From CAVWDU01 sp963840725 (GTDB lineage Bacteria; Pseudomonadota; Gammaproteobacteria; Pseudomonadales; Halieaceae), in the NCBI GenBank assembly GCA_963840725.1, contig CAWIZY010000028.1:310001-374000 (forward strand): a stretch of DNA of 64,000 nt, given 5' to 3'. How positions within the stretch are numbered: the first letter of the stretch is position 1; each line of letters starts with the position of its first letter. Under the pieces are notes generated by a model that was given only the letters and a program-made list of their open reading frames with translations, was not told where the DNA came from and ran no database searches. The position numbers were made by a program, and so were the translations under genes. Positions 49,450-59,435 of this stretch are shown here, one piece after another.

Positions 49450-51049
49450 CCTGTTCCTCCCCCGTTGGGTTCTGCGGCTTCCCTGTTGCTTAAGCGGTTC
49501 CGGTCGATTGTTGCCGGTGCTGGTGCGTGGAAAATCCTCCAGGATAGTTATGTGTTCTGGCACTCCATAGTAGGGAAGGTGATCCGCAGCATGTCGCAGC
49601 AGCGTATTCTTGTCGCAGCCTGCAGACCCATTTAAGGTCACCGAAACCTCCAGCTTTTTGTCGTCAGGCGCGGACTCACTGAGCACGCAGGCGGCTTCTT
49701 TCACCGCAGGGTGGCTCGTCATTACCGCCTCTACCTCGTCAAGCTCCAGCCTGAAACCACGCAATTTAACCTGCCTGTCCTTGCGACCAACGAAATGCAG
49801 CAGCCCGTCATCATCCTGCCACACAAGGTCTCCTGTGCGGTAGAAGCGGCCCTCGACCTGGTCCCCTTTGTCACGCCGGTAAAAAGCTGCGCGGTTTAGG
49901 TCAGGTCGCTGAAAGTAGCCACTCATCATTGTCGGTGCACGCACCAGTAACTCTCCCACCTCGGAAAGGGACAGCTCCCGATCGTCGGCATCAACAATCA
50001 GCAGCTCGACCCCGGGACAGGGCAAGCGATAGGTGGACTAGCGATTTCTCCCGCCTCGCGAGGCTGAAGAAAATGGAACGTGCATTGATTCACTTCAGCC
50101 GGACCATATACGTTGCAGAATCTGGCCTCGGGCCAAGCCGCCATCAGTTTTGTGAGATACTTGGGTGGGAATGGTTCGCCGCCATAAAGCACACATCTCA
50201 GCGCACTGAGGTCGCGCTTGCCAAGCACGCCATGCAACAGCATCTGAATTAAAGCATGGGGCACAGAATACCAGATCGTCAACCGCTCGCGCTGGATCAA
50301 CTCAGACAAACTGGCCGGCAGTTGCTCGGCATAGGCTTCCGGAATGATAACAGTGCAGGCACCTGCCGCACAGCCACTGAAATAATCGAAAACCGATTGA
50401 TCGAAATGCAGCGGCGGCAAGTTACTGAGACGGTCGTCAGGATTCAAATCATAGAGCCTTGCTGCCATAAGCGCATAGCTGAGACCGCTGCTGTGGCTGT
50501 GAACAATTCCCTTGGGGTCACCGGTGGACCCGGACGTGTACATGATATAGGCGGGGTCGTCGCCCGCTCGCTGGACATCATCAGGCATCGGCACTAGCGG
50601 ACCAGCTCTCACTCCAGACCAACTCTGCTGGGCGCAGGGCGAATCAAGAGGATCGCTCGCGCCGATCACATAGGTGAGTGGAGAATGCGGCATGTTTACC
50701 AGTTGTTGCACCTCAGCTCGTTTCTGGTCGTGCGTGACCAGACAGCCGATTGAGCAATCATCCAGTATCCCAGCCACTCTCCGCAGCGGTGCGCGGGATC
50801 CAGAGGTACATAGACACCACCTGATTTGAGAATGCCATAGAGTGCTACAGCACACTCCAGGCTCTTGTGCAGGTAAATACCCACCCGGTCACCGGGACGC
50901 ACGCCCCCAGCAAGCAATTGTGCAGCCAGGCGACCGGACAGCAGGTCCAGTTCCCGGTAACTGAGCGATTGCTCCAGAAACCGAACCGCTGGTGCATCGG
51001 GCCATTTTAGCGCAGACCGCTCCAACAGCTGATTAAGATAAACGAGCAC
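49446..51049 (-). pseudogene. Stand-alone adenylation enzyme (prolyl-AMP ligase-like), frameshifted
   Basis: About 530 codons of a free adenylation domain with no condensation or carrier domain attached. Motifs in order: PLDPAHR (A2), YIMYTSGSTGDPKG (A3), PLHFDQSVFDYF (A4), VYGPAEVNQC (A5), YRTGDLVWQ (A7), GRKDRQVKLRGFRLEL (A8) and a final STGKIDR-like A10. The frame breaks near 50790, 50035 and 49500. The specificity positions read D-Q-F-Y-L-G-V-Q-C. This shares D, F, Y, L and C with the prolyl code of PltF/RedM-type enzymes as I recall it (D-L-F-Y-L-A-L-V-C), so Pro or a relative is likely but not proven. It starts at GTG 51049, ten bases after the HupE-like gene. Confidence 0.72.
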
Positions 51050-51059
51050 TTGCTAACTA

Positions 51060-52306
51060 TTAGCCGTGCGAACCCGGAGCAACAGCCTCGGCAGCCGGCA
51101 CCCGAATTTCTGTGGCTGCAAATTTGAACGTGTCAGCAGATAGAAAGGGGATATCAATCGTGCGCTCAAAAAACCAGAAGCTGGCGACCAGCAACAGGGC
51201 AACTGATCCAGCCTGCAGCACCAACGGTCGATAGCCAGACCATTTTCGTAGTAAAAACAGCAGCGGAAACACGGCCAGAATCAGTGCGAGCTGCCCTTGA
51301 GCTGCCGACGCCGACGTTGAAACCCAGCAGCGCCGCACTTCGATCTGGCACCACTGAGGCCCAGGGGCGCCAACACATTGGCGAACCCCAGCCCGTGAAA
51401 CAACCCAAAGAAAAACACAATGATCCACACCTTGCCGTGTAAAAACGGGTGCAGAATGTTGAGCGCGACGACCGCAATGGACAGCGCAATAATCCCTTCC
51501 ACTACTCTTTCAGGCAGGGTGATGAACCCGAGGGAAGCCAGGCTCAATGTGATCGTGTGCGCAACAGTGAACAGCGTCACCACCTTCACCACATAGATCA
51601 GAGATTCCCTGAAAGTCTCTACCGGAATCCAACGCCCGGCGCTTAAAACCATCACCGAGGGCAACAGCAGTGCGCAGAGAAATAGCATGTGGTCCAGCCC
51701 TATCCATATATGCCACACCCCATGACGCACGAAATTGCGAAAAGTATTCGAACCAGGGAATTCTGCCCCAGCTTAATTTCCTGCAGCTCTTTGCCAGGCC
51801 CGAAAATTGCTGAAAACTGGGGTTCGTTAGCCTCGATTCCCGCCGTGTCGTTGCGTTCAATCAAGACCTGGCCACGGTGGTTCTTGTCCGCATCCTTGAA
51901 CAGAATACTGTAGTAGACCGGGATCTCGGTCGAGGGTGGCCCCAGATCAGGCAACAGGAAATCAATCCGCACAAACGAGGCCATGTCCAGGTGCATAAAC
52001 TCATAGTCGCCAAAAACCGGCTGATGGCGGGTGTCGCCGGAGAAAAACGCCAGGTGCTTACGAAGATATTCAAAACACCTTCGTCCCGCTTCGCGTTGAA
52101 CTGTGCTTCAGCGGGTCGCTCCCCTGGAGCGCCGCCAGAGCGGGACCGCCTTGTTCACATCACCCAGTGTGAGCTCGAGTCGGCCTGTCAGGGCCTCGTC
52201 AGTCACGGTCAGGTAAACATAGCCCTCGCCGAGATTGTGTGACCAGGCGCTGGCGCTGGAAATCATCGAAAAAAGGACCAGAATCCTCCAATAACATGCA
52301 TACATC
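51060..52306 (-). pseudogene. HupE/UreJ-family membrane protein, frameshifted
   Basis: About 415 codons: a signal peptide (ending near SASA), a periplasmic domain (about 25-180, with SHNLGEGYVYLTVTD and FVRIDFLLPDLGPPSTE) and a C-terminal HupE/UreJ membrane domain of six to seven helices. The family metal motif is HIWIGLDHMLF, followed by FFGLFHGLGFANVL. HupE/UreJ proteins are linked to nickel or cobalt uptake. The two-domain form is often found near TonB-dependent receptors. Frame shifts lie near 52110, 51745 and 51320. Its stop is only ten bases from the start of the adenylation gene, so it is the first gene of the NRPS operon. The start is set at ATG 52306. Confidence 0.75.
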
Positions 52307-52873
52307 GCTGCTCGCACCTTCCCGTTAGCTGACTGAAAAACCCGGCGCACGCTCTTCCAGCCTGGAGACCTGGTACAAGGTTGACCGTTCACAACCGCCT
52401 CAGTGTAAGAGCATGGCGTCGCTTTGAAAACAGCCTTCTCGACCCAGCATCACCAACTTGGGCTCACCGTCGACCGCAATCCGGTCACGGTGATTTACAA
52501 AAAAGACTATCAGGCTAGTGGTCCAGGCGCCTTTAGCGTAGGCAGGGCAGTATTAAAACGCCAGCGGCCAGGCATACTCACCCGTGCCTTGAATCTGTGA
52601 GCGGGATCACATCGACTGGACACCTCAAGACTCAAGCAAGGTCTCCAAAACTCTATGGGTAACAGGCAAATTTGACATCATCAGCGGCGCCAGTTCATAA
52701 GTTGTACAATTCATCATCCTGTGATTGTATGCCCTAGCTGCCGGTGACAGCAGATTCGTGCCGTGGATCACACATTGGACAGCAAGGCTCGGGCTTCAAC
52801 GACGACATCAGGGTTAGTGTTCGAAGACACTACGAGGGGGACTGCTCGCATTTCTTAACTACCGTCTACACAC
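52307..52873. promoter_or_regulatory. Divergent control region of NRPS and OCD operons
   Basis: About 570 bases separate the HupE-like start (minus) from the cyclodeaminase start (plus). No gene is convincing. A palindrome TTGTACAA at 52702-52709 lies in the AT-rich part, with ATTGTATG nearby. I see no clear Fur box. Both promoters of the cluster must lie here, so a metal-responsive operator would be expected in this stretch. Confidence 0.4.
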
Positions 52874-53925
52874 ATGAAGATATGCGATACATCGCTGATC
52901 ATATCGGGATCCACCGGATGACTGGACGAGACAATAGCCGGTCTGCAAGCCGCATTGCGTGAGTTCGACCCCGGGCGACACGTCATACCTGTCAGGGATG
53001 GCTTCGACTACCAACAGCCGCAGATTGGCCTTATAGAGTGGATGCCTGCCCTGGCCAGTGGCGAGGCCGTAACGGTCAAGATGGTGGGCTATCATCCGCA
53101 AAACCCTCTGCACTTGAACGTTCCCACTATCCTCTCCACTGTATTGTGGTTCGACGTGACTACCGGGCACCTGCAGTCTGTCATGGATGGCAATCTTCTC
53201 ACTGCCATCCGCACAGGCGCGGCGAGCGCCGTCGCCAGCAAGGTTCTCGCACGGCCAGACGCCGAGGTGCTTGGACTCATTGGCTGCGGGGCTCAATCGG
53301 TAAGTCAGCTACATGCATTATCGCGCGTGTTCAAACTGCGGCAGGTGTTGTTATAACATCGATCCAGCCGCACAAGCCAGCTTCGCATCACGCATCGCCG
53401 GGCTTGCTCTCGGAGGTGTCGACATCCAGGTCGCTCCGCTGGATAACGTCGTGGGGCAGCGCTGATATCCTCTGCACCGCCACCTCTGTTGAAATTGGCG
53501 CAGGGCCAGTATTCAGTGAACGCTTGCTGCAAACCGCGGTCCACATCAATGCCGTGGGTCCGGACTTTCCGGGAAAAACTCAAATTCCTGCGTCACTTTT
53601 GCGCCACAGTCTGGTTTGTCCAGATTTTGTCCCACAAGCTATGCGCGAGGGAGAGTGCCAGCAACTCCGGCGCGAACAGATCGGACCTGACCTGCTGAGC
53701 CTGGTGCAAAACCCTGACCAGTACTCTCACCACCGAGACAGCACCACGGTGTTCGATTCTACCGGCTGGGCCCTGGAAGATTACATCACTATGAAACTAT
53801 TGCTCCAATACGGACGCGATTTGGGATGCGGTACCCCTGTCTCTCTCGCTGATCTGACCCAGGACCCTCACAATCCCTATGCAGGCCTGGGTCTTTCTGC
53901 GGAAACAGACCGCTTCGCTGTTTGA
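52874..53925 (+). pseudogene. Ornithine cyclodeaminase family enzyme, frameshifted
   Basis: About 340 codons of the ornithine-cyclodeaminase/mu-crystallin family. Recognisable blocks: VKMVGYHPQNPLHLNVP (Lys is the catalytic base), VMDGNLLTAIRTGAASAVAS, the NAD-binding loop LGLIGCGAQSVSQL, GPDFPGK and VFDSTGWALED. One base is missing near 53355 and one G is extra in a GGGG run near 53455; a TGA near 52917 also interrupts the first segment. OCD makes L-proline from L-ornithine with loss of ammonia. Relatives (SbnB) make 2,3-diaminopropionate precursors. Next to a prolyl-like adenylation enzyme the first role is preferred. It is the first gene of the plus-strand operon, overlapping the PPTase gene. 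Confidence 0.72.
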
Positions 53926-54664
53926 TAACTCGACTCAACAAGGCCCGCGGTATCCACATATGGTCCATCACCGCAACAGGGGCGCACCCCCGAGGATCGA
54001 CGCTGCTTGGGTCCGAAGAGAAGCGTCGGGCGCTGGCGTTTCACAATCCTTTACTCAGACAGCAGTGGTCGTACTTTCATTGCGCACTGCGGGAAATACT
54101 CTCGATCTACCTCGGTGTTGCAGCCCACAAACTGACATTTAAGACCGGCACTCAGGGCAAACCCTATCTGCCCGGTAGTCCGGCTTTGCACTTCAATCTG
54201 AGCCATTCACGGAACAAGCGGTGATCGCTATTACCCCCATAGCCCCGGTGGGTATAGATCTGGAGTACATACAAACACTCGAAGATATGGACCGGCTGGC
54301 AAGATACTGCTTCACTTCTCGCGAACAGACACAGTGGCTGGCTGCTGACGGGCGCTCACGTGTACCCTTATTCTATAACCTCTGGACACGCAAAGAATCA
54401 GTATTGAAGGCCAGTGGCCTGGGCCTGCACTTGCCGCTACAGGATTTCGACGTGCCGGCGAACGACCTGCCAACAGGCCACGAGTGCAGGGTGGGCGGTA
54501 CAATTAGACCGGCTTCGCGTTTTTTACTGGCGTCACTGCAGGCCGAGAACAGCTACAAGGCCGCACTTGCCATCGAGGCAACCGCAGGCGTTACACCGGC
54601 GTCAATGCAGTTGAAATACTATCGGTATAAACTTGACCAGCAGCCAGCACCGCCAAATCTGTAG
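53922..54664 (+). pseudogene. Sfp-type 4'-phosphopantetheinyl transferase, one frameshift
   Basis: About 247 codons of an Sfp-like PPTase, which converts carrier proteins to their active form by adding the CoA phosphopantetheine arm. Motifs: KPYLPGSPALHFNLSHSRN (P2), APVGIDLEYI (the GIDLE metal motif) and FYNLWTRKESVLKASGLGL (the WxxKE region). The frame breaks once at about 54215, where one base is missing between the NLSHSRN and VIAI segments; all catalytic residues survive. It probably starts at TTG 53922, overlapping the cyclodeaminase stop. It serves the NRPS operon on the other strand. Confidence 0.8.
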
Positions 54665-54803
54665 TGTTCGGGCAAAGATGCCTGAAAATGAGAGCTACGT
54701 AGTGTTGCCAGCTGCCCAAGCAGCTTGTAACTCCGGGAGAGCTATCGCAGACTTGTAACATCGCCCCGCTGCGCTCAACGAGACAGCACACGAGGAGTCA
54801 ATA

Positions 54804-56903
54804 GTGATACTTTTTTTCCGGTCTTTCAGCCGCCTTTCTTTAATTGCCCGGTCTCGACAGGCCGCTATGACAGCGGTTTTACTACCGACCGTCAGCCTGA
54901 CCGCGTCCGGCCATGAACTCGAAGAAATCGAAGTACTGGGGCGGCGCATCAACCTTGTTGGCGAAGCAGTAAGTTCTTCCCAGGGCTTGGTCGGACCGCA
55001 GGAAATCAGGCTTCGTCCCCTCCTGCGAACCGGCGAGATACTGGAGCTGGTGCCCGGTATGATTGTCACCCAGCATTCGGGAACAGGTAAAGCCAACCAA
55101 TATTTCCTGCGCGGCTTCAACCTGGATCACGGCACTGACTTCGCTACCTGGGTTGATGGCACGCCCGTCAACATGCGAACTCATGGCCACGGCCAGGGCT
55201 ACACAGACCTCAACTTTATTATTCCCGAAACTGTGGCGCAACTGGAGTACCGAAAGGGCTCACACTATTCGGACCAGGGTGATTTCAGCAGCGTCGGTTC
55301 TGCATCCATGCTTACTGCAGAGCGACTGGATCAGGGCCAGCTACTCGCTTCAGCGGGCGAAAACGGATTCCTGCGGTTGGTCGCACTGGACAGTGTGGCG
55401 GCCGCCGATGGCGAATTCGTTTATGCACTGGAAATGAATCGCTACGACGGCCCATGGCGAGACATTGAAGAGGACGTTGACAAACTCAACGGCCTTCTCA
55501 AGTATACCACCGAAGTCGGCGATGGGCGCTTGTCGGTGAACTTTATGGGCTACAAAAACAGTTGGAATAGTGCCGATCAGATCCCTGCCCGCGCGGTCGA
55601 CCAGGGGCTGATAGACGAACTGGGTTCCCTGGACACATCGGTCGGCGGAGACTCCAGCCGTTACAGCCTGAGCGCAAACTTCCGTCACGAAAAATTTAGC
55701 CTGACCGCTTATGCGATCGACTATGAGTTGGATCTTTGGTCGAATTTTACCTATTTGCTGGATAACCCTGTCAATGGCGACCAATTCCAACAGGTAGACG
55801 ATCGCCTGATTGTAGGTGGACAGGCCGAGTACCGATTCGGCGATGGCAACATTAGTGACAGTGCAGGGCACCGGGTAGGTGCAGAGTTGCGCTACGACAT
55901 GATCGACGAAGTGGCCCTCTACCAGAGCCAGAACCGCAGGAAGCGGGGCGCCGTTCGCAGCGATGAGGTTGACGAGCTGAGCCTCGCGCTTTTCTATGAG
56001 CACGAGCGCCAGTGGAACCACCACGTGCGAACACAAGTGGGGGCTCGCTACGACTACTTCGATTTCGACGTCGACAGTCTAATCGAGCGCAATATCAATG
56101 GGGTGGACCTCTCGGACAACTCCGGCGACGACAGCGATGGCTTACTGTCACTCAATGCCAATCTGGTTTACACCTTCGATGAGCATTGGGAGGCCTATGC
56201 CTCCATTGGCCAGGGCTTCCACTCCAATGATGCCCGCGGCACCACGACCCGAATAGACCCCGTCGAAGGAGGCCAGGTCAAGCCGGTAGATCCTCTGGTC
56301 CAGTCACTTGGCGGAGAGATCGGAGGTCGTGCTTTCTGGACGGACAAGTTGAATGCCTCAGCGGCACTCTGGTACCTGGAACTGGACAGCGAACTGCTGT
56401 TTGTCGGTGATGCAGGCAATACCGAGGCAAACCGGGCCAGTGAAAGAATTGGTTTAGAATTAAGCGCTTACTACTATATCCTCGAGAATTGGACACTAGA
56501 TCTCGAATACGCCTGGACAGACGCAAAGTTCAGTGAACGGGCTCCCGAGGGTGACCAGATACCCGGGTCTCTGGAACACGTGCTGCAGGCGGGCATCAGT
56601 TTTGACTATGAGAACAGTTGGTTTGGCAGCCTGCGGGTGCGCTATTTCGGTGAGCGGCCGCTTACCGAAGACGGCGAAGTGATGTCCGATAGCAGCAGCT
56701 CTGTGAACCTTCGACTGGGGTATCGCTGGCCACGTATGGAACTCTACGCTGACATCCTCAACCTCACCGACAGTAACGATCACGACATCGACTACTACTA
56801 CGCATCGCGGCTTCCAGGTGAACCCGCTGAAGGAATTGAAGACCAGCACTACCATGTGCTCGAGCCCCGCACGGCGCGAGTGACACTATCCTGGCGATTC
56901 TGA
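54804..56903 (+). CDS. TonB-dependent receptor
   Basis: A 699-residue outer-membrane receptor. It has a signal segment, a plug domain (about 40-170) with GQGYTDLNFIIPE and SGTGKANQYFLRGFNLDHG, and a 22-stranded barrel ending in TARVTLSWRF with C-terminal Phe. There is no N-terminal signalling extension. The plug type (HGTDFATWVDG ... NMRTHGHGQ) is, as I recall, often found beside HupE/UreJ-like permeases. Here such a gene lies at 51-52.3 kb on the other side of the cyclodeaminase and PPTase. It starts with GTG 54804 after GAGGAG. Together they would import a metal complex, possibly that of the peptide made by this cluster. The ligand is unknown. Confidence 0.88.
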   Translation: MILFFRSFSRLSLIARSRQAAMTAVLLPTVSLTASGHELEEIEVLGRRINLVGEAVSSSQGLVGPQEIRLRPLLRTGEILELVPGMIVTQHSGTGKANQYFLRGFNLDHGTDFATWVDGTPVNMRTHGHGQGYTDLNFIIPETVAQLEYRKGSHYSDQGDFSSVGSASMLTAERLDQGQLLASAGENGFLRLVALDSVAAADGEFVYALEMNRYDGPWRDIEEDVDKLNGLLKYTTEVGDGRLSVNFMGYKNSWNSADQIPARAVDQGLIDELGSLDTSVGGDSSRYSLSANFRHEKFSLTAYAIDYELDLWSNFTYLLDNPVNGDQFQQVDDRLIVGGQAEYRFGDGNISDSAGHRVGAELRYDMIDEVALYQSQNRRKRGAVRSDEVDELSLALFYEHERQWNHHVRTQVGARYDYFDFDVDSLIERNINGVDLSDNSGDDSDGLLSLNANLVYTFDEHWEAYASIGQGFHSNDARGTTTRIDPVEGGQVKPVDPLVQSLGGEIGGRAFWTDKLNASAALWYLELDSELLFVGDAGNTEANRASERIGLELSAYYYILENWTLDLEYAWTDAKFSERAPEGDQIPGSLEHVLQAGISFDYENSWFGSLRVRYFGERPLTEDGEVMSDSSSSVNLRLGYRWPRMELYADILNLTDSNDHDIDYYYASRLPGEPAEGIEDQHYHVLEPRTARVTLSWRF

Positions 56904-56907
56904 GCAT

Positions 56908-57138
56908 TCAGCGGTCGCCAGGCTTGAGACCGGGAAAGCCATAGGCCGGCGGCGTACTGAGATCGTTTCCCAGTGACAGCATACACTCAAGAACCAGCGC
57001 TGATATCTCGACACAAACCGTGTGGGAGCCACCGTCCTGGTCTGAGGTATTGCAGCACCCGTTACGGAAGTAACCGGTCATTGGGGCTTCGCTGCAAGAC
57101 TTCAGGGGCTGGTCAAACACATTAAGGGGCCTATCCAT
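56908..57138 (-). pseudogene. DUF2237 protein, C-terminally truncated
   Basis: A 76-codon gene of the DUF2237 family, identified by NVFDQPLKSCS, TGYFRNGCCNTSDQDGGSHTV and GNDLSTPPAYGFPGLKPGDR. Family members continue with WCLC and about 40 further residues; here a TGA follows immediately after GDR. The stop lies four bases from the end of the convergent TonB-receptor gene, so the 3' part was probably lost when this junction formed. The segment SALVLECMLSLGNDL also departs from the usual sequence. The function of the family is unknown. Confidence 0.65.
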
Positions 57139-57338
57139 GACTGCTTCTGACACTGTCTTTACTCCTGTTACGTCGGGATAAAGGGTACCACGCGAGGGCG
57201 CCAAGGGTGTTGCAATGAGTCCCGTTCACCGCCAGCCATACGCTCAGCGCGACTCTTGCGACACGCTCGGGCCTGGAAGCCGAACGGGTTCATCAGTAGC
57301 AATACGCCAGAGATGCCAAACTCAAAACCGGCGGCTGT

Positions 57339-59303
57339 TCAGGCCGGTGGTTGGGGAAAATTGACCGGTTCGACATTGTCGTCCCGCTTAATCTTCTCGC
57401 GGAGAGCTCCGGCGGGAAGAGCAGAAAACCATGCCGTGTCGTAACTGCGTTGCAGCAGGTTGATCGCCGAGAGTGTCGCCACCACAAATTCCGCGGAAAT
57501 CTGGCGGGCGGGCAACAGGGTATCCGGCTCGCCCTCCAGCAAATGCCGATGCTCGGCAAGCCGCAGCCCGGTGGTAAAAAGATCTTGCGACAGAGAGGAC
57601 TCACAGCTGATTCTGCGCCTCAGTAACATTTGCTTGCCTTGGGTGAGCAACTGCCGGGTCAATGCCTTGTCATTGACCACGAGGCTCTGTCCCCGTTCCA
57701 ACAGGGTCAGAGCGATCAGCAAATACGCCTCCGTAATTGATCGCAGAATCGCGTGTCCAAACAAGGGCGGTGTCGCGGACAACAGCATCTGCACCGGTCG
57801 CTTTGCACTATCCCAGCCGGGATATCGACTGCTGACTGACTGGATAACCTCCTCCCAGAAGGCATCTGTCAGCTGGAAGAAAAACTCAAACTTGTAGAGG
57901 TCCCGCAGCGCCATTACCCGATCTCGCAGGACGGTTTGGCTGGGGGGCACCGTATCCTCGGAACACATGGCGAGAGCGATCTCCCCCAATGCGGCAGCGA
58001 GAAAATAGTGGGTAATCGTATTGCGATAATACGCAGCCGCAAGTTCCTTTTTACCTGGGATGTAGTACACAGGAACCGCCACCGCGTTGAAAACTCTTCA
58101 CCAGCCCCGGACTGCATCATCACCAGCACTGCTGCATTCACTTCCTCGACAGTTTGCAGGCTGAAGCCGGTTCCAGTAGGTAGCTTGCGCTGGTCGATAA
58201 GCTGGACAATTTCGGCCGCCTGTTCGTGTATCTCCGCGGGCGCTCAGCGCTCGCTGATTGGCGCCGAGTAAGACCATGGACAGCACGTCTGCCGATTTTA
58301 TCGGCGTTATCTGTTCAATCCTGCGGCAGATTTCGAAGGCGGTGTCGAATACCTGCTGTCGCTGGAGGGCTTCAGTGTCTGCACCGTCCATGGCGGGTTC
58401 CCCGGTATCCAGCGCAAGGGGTTCACCGTAGCGCAAATAGATTTTTCCTGAGGCACGCTCCCGACCAAAGACGTAGTCGAAAAACCAGCGCAATGACTCT
58501 TTTTCCTTCGGTTTCCCCGACTGGATGGCAACGTAGTCGTCGATCTCGGCAATCTGGTCGAAAGCGATAGAAACCGGGACCAGCAACACCTTGCGGGCGC
58601 GCTGACTATAGCACGACTCCAGTACCCAACTGAGGATTCCGAGCTTTGGTGGCGACAGATTTCCGGTGCGCGATCGGGTGCCCTCAATAGACCAGGACAG
58701 TGGTGTCTGGTTGGCTATCAGAAAATCGATATAGCGTCGGAATACCAGTTTATAGATGGGGTCATCGTTAAAACTGCGTCTGAGAAAAATCGCTCCCACC
58801 CGCCTCGCCAGAGCGCCAAAACCCAGAAAGTTCATATTCAGGCCTGCAAAAATCAGCGGCGTTGGCCTAAAATTCTGTTCATAAAGCGACAGCAGAAAAA
58901 CAAAGCTGTCCATGTGTGACTTGTGGGACCAGAGAAACAACAACAGGTGATCGGCGGACAGCTCTCGCAGTTTCTCCACCGCGTCCAGATTAATGTCCAG
59001 TTCCCGCTCATAACTACGGGTGTAGATGAAACGCGCCATCTTCGCCATCGGCCGCACCCAGGCCTCCTGCGGATTGGCCTCAATTTCCCGCAGGCACTTT
59101 TTCGCATAATGCCGGGCCTGCTCTGGCGTTTTCCCTGTCTGCTTTGCCGCGGCGTCAAGCTCGCGCACAAAGGCCGGCTCGGCGAGTATCGCGCTGGCAC
59201 TAGCCAAGGGTACCCCCGGCGGTTGGCCGCAGAACACTGCTAGCCGTCCGATGTTTTTCCCCCACCGTCCTATGGAATCGCATGTGTCATCCACGTCGTC
59301 CAT
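57339..59303 (-). pseudogene. PlsB-like glycerolipid acyltransferase, two frameshifts
   Basis: About 655 codons of an acyltransferase of the glycerol-3-phosphate acyltransferase (PlsB-like) group. The HX4D catalytic motif is HKSHMDS (about residue 130). The other acyltransferase blocks follow as GAIFLRRSF, SIEGTRSRTG and LLVPVSIAFD. The C-terminal part (AVPVYYIPGKKELAAAYYRN) is typical of the long PlsB-like forms. Frames change near 58230 (an extra G in the context CGCGGAG) and 58090 (a T missing from a T-run). It acylates glycerol-3-phosphate or lysophosphatidate at the inner membrane. The gene reads as complete if these two bases are corrected. The start ATG is 59303. Confidence 0.78.
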
Positions 59304-59435
59304 TCAGCACACTCGCGCCGATGGTACCTCTGCGCTGCGGAATTCTCCACAACCGCGCTTGTTATTGCTGCTCAGTGGTTTAAGGTTGCGGAGGTAATTC
59401 AAGCAAGAAGCATCTCAACTGAGGGTGACCCGCCT

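Noticed and set aside
40377..54664. Classical catecholate or hydroxamate siderophore cluster
   Set aside because: No isochorismate, DHB or ornithine-hydroxylase genes are present; the starter enzymes are of prolyl/pyrrole type.
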